Shown here: in pieces, positions 1 to 12,131 of the stretch | How the letters are laid out: the number at the start of each line of letters is the position of its first letter | Position numbering within the stretch: position 1 is the first letter of the stretch | Assembly: GCA_016699855.1 (NCBI GenBank) | Contig: CP064988.1 | Span: forward strand, 1,640,501 to 1,704,500 | Direction of reading: 5' to 3' | Length of the DNA: 64,000 bases | From: Rhodospirillales bacterium | GTDB taxonomy: Bacteria > Pseudomonadota > Alphaproteobacteria > Reyranellales > Reyranellaceae | Program-made: the position numbers and the translations under genes | Notes under the pieces: model-generated | Databases searched by the model: none | What the model saw: only the letters and a program-made list of their open reading frames with translations | Told to the model about the DNA's origin: nothing

Positions 1-3000
1 CAGCACCTTGTTGATGCGCGTGGTCTCGACGCCCTTGCCGCGCAGGTAGTCGGCCGTGCCGCCGGTGGCGACGATGCGGAAGCCCAGCCCCGCCAGCTTG
101 CGCGCCGCGCCGACGATGCCCGGCTTGTCGGTGTCGCGCACGGAGATGAACACGGTGCCCTCGGTCGGCACCTTGGTGCCGCTGCCGAGCTGCGACTTGG
201 CGAAGGCGCGGCCGAAATCGCTGTCGATGCCCATGACCTCGCCGGTCGAGCGCATCTCCGGTCCGAGCGTGACGTCGACGCCGGGGAAGCGCGCGAAGGG
301 GAACACCGCCTCCTTGACGCAGATGTGCCTGCCGACCGACGCCGACCTGAGGTCGAGGTCCTTCAGCGTCTCGCCGGCCATCAGGCGGGAGGCGTATTTG
401 GCGATCGGCAGGCCGGTGGCCTTGGCGACGAACGGCACGGTGCGCGAGGCGCGCGGATTGACCTCCAGCACGTAGACCACGCCGTCCTTGACGGCGTACT
501 GCACGTTCATCAGACCGACGACCTTGAGCGCCTGGGCCATGGCCACGGTCTGGCGCTCGATCTCCTGCACCACCTTCCTGGCCAGCGAATACGGCGGCAG
601 CGAGCAGGCGGAGTCGCCGGAGTGCACGCCGGCCTCCTCGATGTGCTCCATGATGCCGGCGACGAACACGCCGTTCTGGCCGTCGCACAGCGCGTCGACG
701 TCGACCTCGATGGCGTCGGTCAGGTAGGTGTCGATCAGCACGGGATTGCTGCCGGAGACCTTCACGGCCTCGCGCATGTAGCGCTCGAGCCCCTCGCGGT
801 CGTGCACGATGCGCATGGCGCGGCCGCCGAGCACGTAGGACGGCCGGATCACAACCGGATAGCCGATGCGCTCGGCGATCTCGATCGCCTGCTTCTGCGA
901 CGTCGCCGTGCCGTTCTCCGGCTGCAGGAGCTTGAGCTTGTGCAGCAGCTTCTGGAACCGCTCGCGGTCCTCGGCCAGGTCGATGGCGTCGGGCGTGGTG
1001 CCGAGGATCGGGATGCCGGCGGCCTCCAGCGGCTTGGCCAGCTTCAGCGGCGTCTGGCCGCCGAACTGCACGATCAGACCGAGCACCTCGCCGCGCGCCT
1101 GCTCCTTGCGCACCAGCTCGACCACGTCCTCGGCGGTCAGCGGCTCGAAATAGAGCCGGTCGCTGGTGTCGTAGTCGGTCGACACCGTCTCCGGGTTGCA
1201 GTTGACCATGATGGTCTCGATGCCGGCCTCGCGCAGCGCGTAGGCGGCGTGCACGCAGCAATAGTCGAACTCGATGCCCTGCCCGATGCGGTTCGGACCG
1301 CCGCCGAGGATGATGATCTTGCGCCGGTCGCTGACGTTGGCCTCGCACTCCGGCGTCTGCACGCCGTCGCCCTCGTAGCAGGAGTAGAGGTAGGGCGTGC
1401 GCGATTCGAACTCGGCGGCGCAGGTGTCGATGCGCTTGTAGACCGGCCGCACGTCGAGCTTGATCCGCAGCGCCGTCACGTCGCCGCCCTTCAGGCGTGC
1501 CGCCCGCCAGCTCGGCCAGCCGGTCGTCGGAGAAGCCCATCTTCTTGAGGCGCAGCAGGCCCTGCCGGTCCTTGGGCAAACCGGCCTTGCGGACCTCGTC
1601 CTCGGCCCGCACCAGCTCCTCGATCTGGCGCAGGAACCACGGCTCGTAGCGGCAGGCCTGCGCCACATCGTCTACCGACAGGCCGTGGCGGAACGCCTGG
1701 GCGATGGTCAGCACGCGGTCCGGCGTCGGCTTGGCGAGCGCCGCGACCAGCGCCGCGCGGGCCGGCGCGCCGGGGATCTCGATCTCGTTGAGCCCGGTCA
1801 GCCCGGTCTCCATCGAGCGCAGCGCCTTCTGCAGCGACTCCTGGAAATTGCGGCCGATCGACATCGCCTCGCCGACGCTCTTCATCGAGGTCGTGAGGTA
1901 CGGATCGGCGCCGGGGAACTTCTCGAACGCGAAGCGCGGGATCTTGGTGACGACGTAGTCGATGGTCGGCTCGAACGAGGCCGGCGTGACGCCGGTGATG
2001 TCGTTGGCGAGCTCGTCGAGCGTGTATCCCACCGCCAGCCGGGCGGCGACCTTGGCGATCGGGAATCCGGTGGCCTTCGACGCCAGCGCCGAGCTGCGCG
2101 ACACCCGCGGGTTCATCTCGATCACGACCATGCGGCCGGTCTTGGGATCGATCGCGAACTGGACGTTCGATCCGCCGGTGTCGACCCCGATCTCGCGCAG
2201 CGTCGCGATCGAGGCGTTGCGCATGATCTGGTATTCCTTGTCGGTCAAGGTCAGCGCCGGCGCCACCGTGACCGAGTCGCCCGTGTGGATACCCATCGGA
2301 TCGACGTTCTCGATCGAGCAGATGATGATGCAGTTGTCGGCGCGGTCGCGCACGACCTCCATCTCGTACTCCTTCCAGCCGAGCACGGATTCCTCGACCA
2401 GCACCTCGGTGGTCGGCGACGCCTCGAGCCCGCTCTGCACGATCTCGAAATATTCGTCGCGGTTGTAGGCGATGCCGCCGCCGGTGCCGCCGAGCGTGAA
2501 GCTGGGCCGGATGATCGCCGGCAGGCCGACCGCCTCCAGCGCCTTCACCGCCTCCTCGCGGTCGTGGACGATCTGGCTCTTCGGCGACTCCAGCCCGATC
2601 TTCGTCATGGCGTCGCGGAACAGCAGACGGTCCTCGGCCTTGTCGATAGCCTCGGCGTTGGCGCCGATCAGCTCGACGCCGTACTTCGCCAGCCGGCCGT
2701 CGCGGTGCAGCGCCATCGCGGTGTTGAGCGCCGTCTGGCCGCCCATCGTCGGCAGCACCGCGTCGGGCCGCTCCTTCTCGATGATGCGCGCCACCATGTC
2801 GGGCGTGATCGGCTCGATGTAGGTGGCGTCCGCCAGACCGGGGTCGGTCATGATGGTGGCCGGGTTCGAGTTCACCAGGATCACCCGGTAGCCCTCGGCC
2901 TTCAGCGCCTTGCACGCCTGCACGCCGGAATAGTCGAACTCGCAGGCCTGCCCGATCACGATCGGCCCGGCGCCGATCACGAGGATGGATTTTATGTCGG

Positions 3001-3013
3001 TGCGCTTCGGCAT
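1..3013 (-). CDS. carB: Carbamoyl-phosphate synthase large chain (partial, apparent frameshift)
   Basis: This is the ATP-grasp large subunit that makes carbamoyl phosphate for pyrimidine and arginine synthesis, using ammonia from CarA. The N-terminus (MPKRTDIKSILVIGAGP) starts at 3013, ten bases after the carA stop, with GTGAGG as a plausible ribosome site. The first half reads cleanly to about 1515 (ending GFSDDRLAELAG). From about 1490 the protein resumes in another frame (VTALRIKLDVRPVYKRIDT) and covers the second ATP-grasp half and part of the C-terminal MGS-like domain before the window edge. Deleting one G in the GGCGGGCGGC run near 1500 would join the halves. CarB is normally essential in prototrophs, so a sequence error is likelier than true loss. 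Confidence 0.93.
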   Translation of the reverse strand, partial: MPKRTDIKSILVIGAGPIVIGQACEFDYSGVQACKALKAEGYRVILVNSNPATIMTDPGLADATYIEPITPDMVARIIEKERPDAVLPTMGGQTALNTAMALHRDGRLAKYGVELIGANAEAIDKAEDRLLFRDAMTKIGLESPKSQIVHDREEAVKALEAVGLPAIIRPSFTLGGTGGGIAYNRDEYFEIVQSGLEASPTTEVLVEESVLGWKEYEMEVVRDRADNCIIICSIENVDPMGIHTGDSVTVAPALTLTDKEYQIMRNASIATLREIGVDTGGSNVQFAIDPKTGRMVVIEMNPRVSRSSALASKATGFPIAKVAARLAVGYTLDELANDITGVTPASFEPTIDYVVTKIPRFAFEKFPGADPYLTTSMKSVGEAMSIGRNFQESLQKALRSMETGLTGLNEIEIPGAPARAALVAALAKPTPDRVLTIAQAFRHGLSVDDVAQACRYEPWFLRQIEELVRAEDEVRKAGLPKDRQGLLRLKKMGFSDDRLAELAGGTPEGRRRDGAADQARRAAGLQAHRHLRRRVRIAHALPLLLLRGRRRADAGVRGQRQRPAQDHHPRRRSEPHRAGHRVRLLLRARRLRAARGRHRDHHGQLQPGDGVDRLRHQRPALFRAADRRGRGRAGAQGAGARRGARSDRAVRRPDAAEAGQAAGGRRHPDPRHHARRHRPGRGPRAVPEAAAQAQAPAAGERHGDVAEAGDRDRRAHRLSGCDPAVLRARRPRHAHRARPRGARALHARGREGLRQQSRADRHLPDRRHRGRRRRAVRRPERRVRRRHHGAHRGGRRALRRLRLLAAAVFAGQEGGAGDRAPDRGHGPGAQGRRSDERAVRRQGRRGLRAGGQSARLAHRAVRRQGHRPADRQIRLPPDGRRDAEGPRPQVGVGRQAHLRQGGGVPLRALPRRRRHARTGDALDRRGHGHRQRFRPRLRQVAARQRHQGADRGHRVHLRARHRQAGHRRRGAQAGGAGLPHRRHRRHGRLPARQGRRDHAHQQGA

Positions 3014-3023
3014 CGCGGGCGCC

Positions 3024-4238
<1,215 letters not shown>

Positions 4239-4466
4239 GGGTTTGGTCCGGTCGGTTGGGCCCCCCGCGCGCGACACGCCGACGACCACGAAATCCGGCG
4301 CTTTGTAATGTTCGGCCGGTGACGCGTCAACCCCGTGCTGGGGAGGAAAAATCGGGCGATTTCAATGGGTTATTTTCATTGCCCGGCGCGCCGGGGGCGA
4401 CTATGGTGCGTCCTTTCCGGCATAGATACGGCGTTTCCGCCGCCCCGCTCCCGTTCGAGGCCCGCC

Positions 4467-4925
4467 ATGCTGCGCGACCAGTTCACCGAAGCGCTCAAGG
4501 ACGCGATGCGCGCCAAGGACGCGGCCGCCGTCTCCACCATCCGGCTGATGATCGCCAAGATGAAGGAATGGGACATCGAGGCGCGCACCAAGGGCAACAA
4601 GGACGGCGTCCCGGACGCCGATCTGCTGCAGATGCTGTCCGGCATGGTGAAACAGCGGCAGGAGAGCGTTGCCGCCTACCAGCAAGGCAACCGGCAGGAC
4701 CTCGCCGACAAGGAGACCGCCGAGATCGCGGTGATCCGGCGCTTCATGCCGCAGCAGCTCGACGATTCCGGCATCGAGGCGGCGATCCGCAAGGCCATCG
4801 CCGAGACCGGCGCCAGCGGCGTCAAGGGCATGGGTCCGGTGATGGCGTGGCTGAAGGCCAATCTCGCGGGCCAGATGGATTTCGCCAAGGCCAGCGCCAC
4901 CGCGAAGAAGCTGCTCGGCGGCTGA
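4467..4925 (+). CDS. GatB/YqeY domain protein
   Basis: The 152-residue protein is a stand-alone YqeY family member related to the tRNA-binding C-terminal domain of the GatB amidotransferase subunit. Recognisable blocks are the N-terminal helix (LRDQFTEALKDAMRAKD), the RQESVAAYQQGNRQDLADKE region and the PQQLDDSGIEAAI segment. Size matches the family. It sits upstream of dnaG and rpoD, a classic alphaproteobacterial order, and is divergent from carAB across about 230 bp. Its exact role is unsettled; tRNA-dependent amidation or tRNA binding is suggested by homology only. Confidence 0.9.
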   Translation: MLRDQFTEALKDAMRAKDAAAVSTIRLMIAKMKEWDIEARTKGNKDGVPDADLLQMLSGMVKQRQESVAAYQQGNRQDLADKETAEIAVIRRFMPQQLDDSGIEAAIRKAIAETGASGVKGMGPVMAWLKANLAGQMDFAKASATAKKLLGG

Positions 4926-4951
4926 GTCGCCGCCGCGTCGGGGCCGCCGGC

Positions 4952-5596
4952 GTGACGAGGTCAGGCGTCCGCACCGCCGCCCTCGCGCTGATCGCCTTGG
5001 TGCTCGCCGCGTGCGCGGCCTCCGAAACCGCCACCCCGACCAGCCAAGAGATCGTCGTCGGGGACGTTCGACCACGCGGCGGGATGATCGCCGCCGGCAT
5101 CCCGGCTAGCCGCGAAGCCCTCGTGCGCTTCCGCCTCGCCGGCCGCGTCGCGCGGGTCAACGATGGCGATACCGCCGAGATCCGGCTCGCCGACGGCGCC
5201 GTTGTCGCCCTTCGCTTCTCCGATATCGACGCGCCGGAGACCGGCCACGGACCGGAGCGGCCGGGCCAGCCCGGCGCGCGCCACGCGCGTACGGCGTTGC
5301 GCCAGCTGCTTCCGCTCGGCCGTGCGGTGCGCGCGGAATGCTACGAGCGCGACCGCTACGATCGCGCCGTGTGCCACGTGTTCGTAGGCGCGGTGAACGC
5401 CAACCTCGAGCAACTCCGCGGTGGTTGGGCGATGCTGCCGCGCCGGGCGGCCTGGGTCCGCGACCCCGAAAGCCCGGCGGCTGAAGGCGAGGCGCGACGC
5501 GCCCGGCGCGGTCTGTGGGCGTCGGCCGCCCCGGTGCATCCGGACGATTGGCGCCAGCGCTGCTGGGAGCGCCGGGACTGCGCCGGCGCGGAGTAG
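4952..5596 (+). CDS. Thermonuclease-family lipoprotein
   Basis: The 214-residue protein begins at a GTG and has a short basic start, a hydrophobic stretch and a lipobox ending LVLAAC, with Cys21 the predicted lipidated residue. It is therefore probably an outer-membrane or periplasmic lipoprotein. Residues about 65-195 form a staphylococcal-nuclease-like fold: the VNDGDTAEIRL start, the LRFSDIDAPETG loop carrying the Arg and acidic metal ligands, and the ERDRYDRAVCHVF segment. It follows yqeY by 26 bp and may share its transcript. The function inferred is extracytoplasmic nucleic-acid hydrolysis. The substrate is unknown, and the GTG start is chosen because it directly precedes the signal peptide. 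Confidence 0.8.
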   Translation: MTRSGVRTAALALIALVLAACAASETATPTSQEIVVGDVRPRGGMIAAGIPASREALVRFRLAGRVARVNDGDTAEIRLADGAVVALRFSDIDAPETGHGPERPGQPGARHARTALRQLLPLGRAVRAECYERDRYDRAVCHVFVGAVNANLEQLRGGWAMLPRRAAWVRDPESPAAEGEARRARRGLWASAAPVHPDDWRQRCWERRDCAGAE

Positions 5597-5719
5597 CGCG
5601 GAAGCGCGGTGGCTAAATCGCGCGGTGGCCGCGGAGCCCGCTCGTTCCCGCCGATTCAGTCCCCGCTATTCGCCCACCGTACGGCGTGCGCCGGCGGCCT
5701 CGAGCGCCTATGGTGCGCC

Positions 5720-7636
5720 ATGGCCTTCCCGCCGGAATTCATCGAGGAACTGCGCAACCGCATCACGCTCTCCGAGCTGGTCGGACGCCGGGTCGCGCTC
5801 AAGCGCAAGGGCCGCGAGCACGCCGGCCTGTGCCCGTTCCACAACGAGAAGACGCCGAGCTTCTGGGTCAACGACCAGAAGAACTTCTTCCACTGCTTCG
5901 GCTGCGGCGCCCATGGCGACGCCATCGGCTTCACCATGCGGATCGACAACCTCCAGTTCCTCGAGGCGATCGAGAAGCTGGCGGGCGAGGCCGGCCTGCA
6001 GGTGCCGGTGGCGACGCCGCAGGAGCGCGAGCGCGCCCGCGTCGCCGCCACGCTGCATTCCGTCACCGAGGCGGCGGCGCGCTGGTTCGAGCAGCAGCTC
6101 CGCATGCCGCACGGCAAGGCCGGTCTCGACTACCTGCGCCGCCGCGGCTTGTCGGACGACGCCATCGCGCGCTTCCGGCTGGGCTTCGCGCCCGACAACC
6201 GCGAGGCGTTGATGGCGGCGCTGAAGCGCGACGCCGACGCCTCGGATGAACAGCTCGTCGAAGCGGGCCTCGTGATCGTGCCGGACGAGGGCGGGCGGGC
6301 GCCCTACGACCGCTTCCGCGGCCGCGTGATGTTCCCGATCCACGACCGGCGCGGACGCGTGATCGCGTTCGGCGGCCGCGTCATCGGCGACGGCGAGCCG
6401 AAGTACCTGAACTCGCCGGAGACGGCGCTGTTCCACAAGGGCGACAACCTCTACTGCCTGCACTTCGCGCGCGAGGCGGCCGGCCGCGACAAGCCGGTGA
6501 TCGTCGCCGAAGGCTACATGGACGCCATCGCGCTGCAGCTCGCGGGGTTCGACGGCGCGGTGGCGCCGCTGGGCACGGCGCTGACCGAGGGTCAGCTCGC
6601 GATCCTGTGGAAGCTGGCGGACGAGCCCTATCTCTGTTTCGACGGCGACAACGCCGGCCGCCGCGCTGCCCTTCGGGCCGCCGAGCGCGCCCTTCCGCTG
6701 CTCAAGCCCGGCAAGAGCCTGCGCTTCATCGCGCTGCCGACCGGCGAGGATCCCGACAGCCTGATCCGCCGCGCCGGACGGCCGGCGTTCGACGCCTGTC
6801 TCGCCGCGGCGCGGCCGCTGGTCGAGATGGTGTGGGAGTTGGAGACCGACGGCCGGCCGGTCGACACGCCGGAGCGCCGCGCCAAGATCGAGCAGGCGCT
6901 CCAACGACGCGTCGCGGAGATCGCCGACGAGACGGTGCGCGGCTACTACCGCGACACGATCCGCGAACGCCTGTGGCAATCGCGGCGCGGCGGCCGCGGC
7001 GGCCCGGCGCCGCAAGGTGGCGCGCCCGGCGTCTATGTCGGCGCCCGGCGCCATCTGCCGGCGCGGCCGTTCGCGCGCGGGCCGGGCGCCGGCCGCTTCG
7101 GGGCGCCGGCCGAACCGCAATGGTTCGCGCCCGGCTCGGCGGCGGCGGCCGGCAGCGCCGACCAGGACGTGGCGCGGCGCGAACAACGCCTGCTCGGCGC
7201 GTTCCTGCTGCGGCCCCGCGCGATGGCGCCCAGGCTCGACGAACTGGTCGACCTGCCGCTGGATTCCGCCGAGGCGGCCGAATTGCGCGCCGCGCTGGTC
7301 GACGCCTACGACGGGCTGATCGCGCCCGCCGCCGAGACGCCGCCGGAGCCGCTGGCGACGGACGCGCTGCCGGCGGACGCCCGCGTCGCCGCCGCCCGCG
7401 CGCAGACCGCGGCGCGCGACTGGATGGGCGGTCGCGGGCGCGCGCTCGACGACGCCGAGTTCATCGAGAAATGGGCCGCCATGGCCGAGATGCACCGCGA
7501 CAAGCTGGCCGACGCGGCGGAACGGACGCGCCTGGCCGGCCAAGCCGGCGACGACGACTCCAGCGAGGCGCTGGAGCGCGCGATGTCCGTCGGGCTGCAC
7601 CTCGCCCGTAGCTTCCGCGGCGCCGACCGCGGCTAG
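5720..7636 (+). CDS. dnaG: DNA primase
   Basis: This is the replicative primase that makes RNA primers for DNA synthesis. The 638-residue protein has the N-terminal CHC2 zinc ribbon with ligands Cys38, His41, Cys59 and Cys62. The catalytic core follows, then a Toprim domain with Glu264 (VAEGYMDA) and the acidic pair Asp308/Asp310 (CFDGDNAG). A low-complexity Gly/Arg/Pro linker at roughly residues 425-475 separates the core from the helicase-interacting C-terminal domain, as is usual in alphaproteobacteria. I set the start at 5720 (MAFPPEFIEEL), where family similarity begins; the frame is open back to 5609. Confidence 0.97.
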   Translation: MAFPPEFIEELRNRITLSELVGRRVALKRKGREHAGLCPFHNEKTPSFWVNDQKNFFHCFGCGAHGDAIGFTMRIDNLQFLEAIEKLAGEAGLQVPVATPQERERARVAATLHSVTEAAARWFEQQLRMPHGKAGLDYLRRRGLSDDAIARFRLGFAPDNREALMAALKRDADASDEQLVEAGLVIVPDEGGRAPYDRFRGRVMFPIHDRRGRVIAFGGRVIGDGEPKYLNSPETALFHKGDNLYCLHFAREAAGRDKPVIVAEGYMDAIALQLAGFDGAVAPLGTALTEGQLAILWKLADEPYLCFDGDNAGRRAALRAAERALPLLKPGKSLRFIALPTGEDPDSLIRRAGRPAFDACLAAARPLVEMVWELETDGRPVDTPERRAKIEQALQRRVAEIADETVRGYYRDTIRERLWQSRRGGRGGPAPQGGAPGVYVGARRHLPARPFARGPGAGRFGAPAEPQWFAPGSAAAAGSADQDVARREQRLLGAFLLRPRAMAPRLDELVDLPLDSAEAAELRAALVDAYDGLIAPAAETPPEPLATDALPADARVAAARAQTAARDWMGGRGRALDDAEFIEKWAAMAEMHRDKLADAAERTRLAGQAGDDDSSEALERAMSVGLHLARSFRGADRG

Positions 7637-7710
7637 CGCTTTCGCAGCCCTTCCCCATCGGCGGACATCGGCTACGATGGTCCGTCGATCCGAACCCGCA
7701 GGAGTCCGCC

Positions 7711-8322
7711 ATGGCCGATCCGATCTTGTTCCCCGGCACCGTCGAATGGTCGGGCGAGAATCCCGGCATCTCGCTCAAGGAGCGGCCCGACGGCGCATTC
7801 ACGACATTGGCGAGCTTCTTCCGCGTCGTGCTGTCGCCGCACGGGCGGGGCCATGCGCTGGTGCTGATGCGCTCGCCGCAGGACGCCAATCCGCCGGCCG
7901 AGCGCTCGAACGTCGTGCTGCACGACAACGAGAAGCTGGCGCGCTACCTCGTCAGCGATTTCGTGTCGAATTTCGGCGCCTGGAAGGGCCTGCCCGGCAT
8001 GGCGTCGCTGGCCTACCGCAGACTCGACAGCGTCGAGAGCGGCGGCGATCCGTCGAGCGCCTATAGCGAGACGGTGAAGGCCGGCGATCTGACCGTGAAG
8101 ATGGAATGGACCGGCCTCGGCGCGCCGTTCTGCTTCGCGCTGCCGCCGGACAAATCGGCCACCGGCCGGCACCACATGCCCAGCCTATTCGTGGGCTGCG
8201 CCGACGCCACCATCACGGTCAACGGCAAGTCGATCCCCGGCAAGCCGGCGCCGCGCGAGGTCGCCGGCAACGCGATCTCGACCGCGATGCTGGCGTTCTC
8301 GGAGACGTGGATCAAGGTCTGA
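7711..8322 (+). CDS. Conserved-looking hypothetical protein
   Basis: The 203-residue soluble-looking protein starts at a well-placed ATG preceded by GCAGGAG. I do not recognise its family. There is no signal peptide or membrane segment. It has a mixed alpha/beta composition, with an aromatic-rich stretch (VKMEWTGLGAPFCFALP) and a later VNGKSIPGKPAPREVAG block. It ends ten bases from the convergent gene at 8332. It could be a small-molecule-binding or enzyme-associated protein, but nothing in the sequence decides this. Coding potential is good from codon use and the clean start. Confidence 0.75.
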   Translation: MADPILFPGTVEWSGENPGISLKERPDGAFTTLASFFRVVLSPHGRGHALVLMRSPQDANPPAERSNVVLHDNEKLARYLVSDFVSNFGAWKGLPGMASLAYRRLDSVESGGDPSSAYSETVKAGDLTVKMEWTGLGAPFCFALPPDKSATGRHHMPSLFVGCADATITVNGKSIPGKPAPREVAGNAISTAMLAFSETWIKV

Positions 8323-8336
8323 GGCGCGGCCTCAGA
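8318..8336. terminator. Inverted repeat spanning two convergent stop codons
   Basis: An 8-bp perfect inverted repeat with a 3-base loop lies exactly over the TGA stops of the convergent genes ending at 8322 and 8332. It could act as a compact bidirectional terminator. It has no T run on either strand, so activity is uncertain. Confidence 0.3.
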
Positions 8337-8889
8337 ACTTCGGCGTGGGGCCGACGTGGAGCGCGGCCCACGTCATGGGGCCGACGATGCCGTCGACGGC
8401 GAGGCCGCGCGACGCCTGGAACTGCTTCACGCGCGCGTCGGTCTTCGCACCGAAGACGCCGTCGACCCAGAGCGGCGGCGGTCCCATGCGGACGTTGAGG
8501 ATGTTCTGGCAGTAGGCCACGCGCGGTCCGCTGGAGCCCATGCGGATCGTCGTCGACTGTCCGCCGGATGGATTGGTTTGGGGCTTCGACAGGCCGCCGC
8601 CGGACGAGGGCGACCACCCGCCGGCGCCGGAGCCGGAGCCGCCCTGCGGCTTCTGGCCGGCCATCGCCGCCTCGCCGGCGGACATGATGTTGTAGTGGTT
8701 CTGGATCATAATGTTGCGGAACTGCTCGGCCTTCACGGCCTGGTTCCGCTCCATTGCCTCGATGATCTTTTGCACGGGACTATTGATGTTCTTCTCGATG
8801 CCCCCGAACTGCTTCATCAGGTTTTGCATCAGCTTCGGTGCGACGCCCTGTTGCGCCAATTTCTTCAGGGGATCCTGCTCGGTGGACAT
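8332..8889 (-). CDS. Peptidoglycan-binding-domain protein
   Basis: The C-terminal ~65 residues of this 185-residue protein match the PG_binding_1 fold: a GSSGPRVAYCQNILN helix, then WVDGVFGAKTDARVKQFQ and GLAVDGIVGPMTWAAL. This domain usually binds cell-wall peptides or glycans. The N-terminal ~75 residues are helical and rich in Met, Gln and Asn, followed by a Gly/Ser/Pro linker. There is no Sec or Tat signal peptide, which is odd for a wall-binding protein and leaves export unexplained. Possibilities are a contractile-system or T6SS-type effector, or an intracellular role for the fold. No catalytic domain is present. Confidence 0.78.
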   Translation of the reverse strand: MSTEQDPLKKLAQQGVAPKLMQNLMKQFGGIEKNINSPVQKIIEAMERNQAVKAEQFRNIMIQNHYNIMSAGEAAMAGQKPQGGSGSGAGGWSPSSGGGLSKPQTNPSGGQSTTIRMGSSGPRVAYCQNILNVRMGPPPLWVDGVFGAKTDARVKQFQASRGLAVDGIVGPMTWAALHVGPTPKF

Positions 8890-9063
8890 GTAACCTCCGC
8901 AAGCATGGGTGGAGCGTCGCCTTCAGATCGTCTTCTGGCGGCAGTGTCGCACTTGCGGTGCGGAAAGGCCACGGAAGTCCCCGCGAGACCACAAAAAGTG
9001 ATCGATTATTGATTTTATTCCAACGCGGCAATGTTTTTGCGAAAACGGACGGACGATTTGGTG

Positions 9064-9609
9064 CTAGGCGCACCGCGCACAGGCGGCGATCACCGGCAGG
9101 AAATCCCGGAATGAGGGCGTCTCCGCTCCCGGGATCTTGGCCTCCTCGTCGAACCGACGCAGGGTGATCGCGTCGCGCCAGAACGGCTCGGCCTCGAACG
9201 CCGCCCGCTCGACCGCGTCCATCGGCCCGCCCTGCAGGCGCAGGCTCAGCACCGAATCGGCGGACAAACGCCCGGCGTAGGTCGGATCGGCGGCGACGAG
9301 GTAGCGCTTGGCCGCGACATGCAGACGGACGGGATCGACCACCTCGGCCGGGAACCACGTCGCCAGCCATTCGGCGCCCAGCGCCTCGTGGCGGTCGTCG
9401 ACGCCCTCGGCGGCCGGATTCTCACCGAGGTCGTGCACCAGATTGCCGACATCGTGCAGCAGACACGCGACCACCAGGGCGTCGGATTTGCCGGCCCGGC
9501 GCGCCAGATGGGCCGATTGCAGCGCGTGTTCGAGCTGGCTGACGCCCTCCAAGCCGTAGGCGCGGACGGCGCGGGTCTCGTAGACGCGGGTCAGATCGTC
9601 GAGCGTCAT
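9064..9609 (-). CDS. HD-domain protein of the PhnZ-like type
   Basis: This 181-residue protein keeps the mixed-valent di-iron HD pattern seen in PhnZ-type oxygenases: Glu27 and His34 in VSQLEHALQSAH, the His52-Asp53 pair in LLHDVGN, His74, then His97 and Lys101 in RLHVAAKRY. PhnZ cleaves the C-P bond of 2-amino-1-hydroxyethylphosphonate; relatives act on other organophosphonates or myo-inositol-like substrates. No phosphonate-related neighbour is present here, so the substrate is open. The start at 9609 (MTLDDLTRVYE) is where similarity begins. It is divergent from rpoD. An ordinary HD phosphohydrolase is the alternative. Confidence 0.75.
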   Translation of the reverse strand: MTLDDLTRVYETRAVRAYGLEGVSQLEHALQSAHLARRAGKSDALVVACLLHDVGNLVHDLGENPAAEGVDDRHEALGAEWLATWFPAEVVDPVRLHVAAKRYLVAADPTYAGRLSADSVLSLRLQGGPMDAVERAAFEAEPFWRDAITLRRFDEEAKIPGAETPSFRDFLPVIAACARCA

Positions 9610-9887
9610 GGTCGGGCCTCGCGGGCGCTGGAACGTCTCCGGCGCGGCTTTAGACCCCGGCCGCGCCGCGATCAACGGGCGCGACATCCGCGATCCGGGG
9701 CCGCCGCGCCCGCCCGCCCCGCGATCCAACGCGCTCCGGCGGGTTTTTCACTGGCAGCGCGCGGACGGCGTCGCTATATACCGCTGGCCTGTCGCTCCCC
9801 CGGCGACGGGCTTTTTGTCCTGTCCGGGTCCCGCGCCCCGGCCGGACGGCGCCCTTTCCCGCCCCCGCGAACCTGGGAATAGAACCG

Positions 9888-11912
<2,025 letters not shown>

Positions 11913-11946
11913 GCCCGGCGCGGACGCGCCGCGCGGAACGGAACGA

Positions 11947-11976
11947 GGGCCGCCGGCGGAAGCCGCGCGGCCCTTT
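11947..11976 (+). terminator. Rho-independent terminator of rpoD
   Basis: A GC-rich hairpin (GGGCCGC paired with GCGGCCC, extended by a CGGC/GCCG stem around a GGAA loop) is followed by TTT. It lies 35 bases after the rpoD stop and ahead of the tRNA gene. Confidence 0.6.
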
Positions 11977-12044
11977 CCACGCCCGCCCGCCGCCGGCGCT
12001 TGCCGGAACGGAGCGATTCCCCTTACATCGGCGCCGCGCGCGGG

Positions 12045-12117
12045 GGGCCCGTAGTTCAGCGGTTAGAACGGACCGCTCATAACGGTTATGTCGCAGGTTC
12101 GAATCCTGCCGGGCCTA
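12045..12117 (+). tRNA. tRNA with CAT anticodon (probably tRNA-Ile2)
   Basis: A complete cloverleaf can be drawn. The acceptor pairs GGGCCCG with CGGGCCT, the D stem GTTC with GAAC, the anticodon stem GACCG with CGGTT around loop CTCATAA, and the T stem GCAGG with CCTGC around TTCGAAT. The discriminator is A73. CCA is not encoded (CCG follows). The acceptor and T-arm resemble bacterial tRNA-Ile(CAU), whose C34 is changed to lysidine to read ATA. Elongator tRNA-Met is the alternative, since both share the CAT anticodon. It lies just downstream of rpoD, a common alphaproteobacterial placement. Confidence 0.93.
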
Positions 12118-12131
12118 CCGCGCGCGCCAGG

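Noticed and set aside
325..1548. Long plus-strand frame opposite carB
   Set aside because: It is antisense to the clear CarB sequence and has Arg/Ala/His-rich composition typical of high-GC shadow frames.
9744..9780. Sigma-70 promoter of rpoD from TTTTCA and TATATA
   Set aside because: The spacing is 24 bp, too long, and the -35-like box is poor.
12045..12131. tRNA gene as an integration site for a genomic island
   Set aside because: No integrase, no repeated 3' tRNA end and no compositional shift were seen downstream; the next genes look native.
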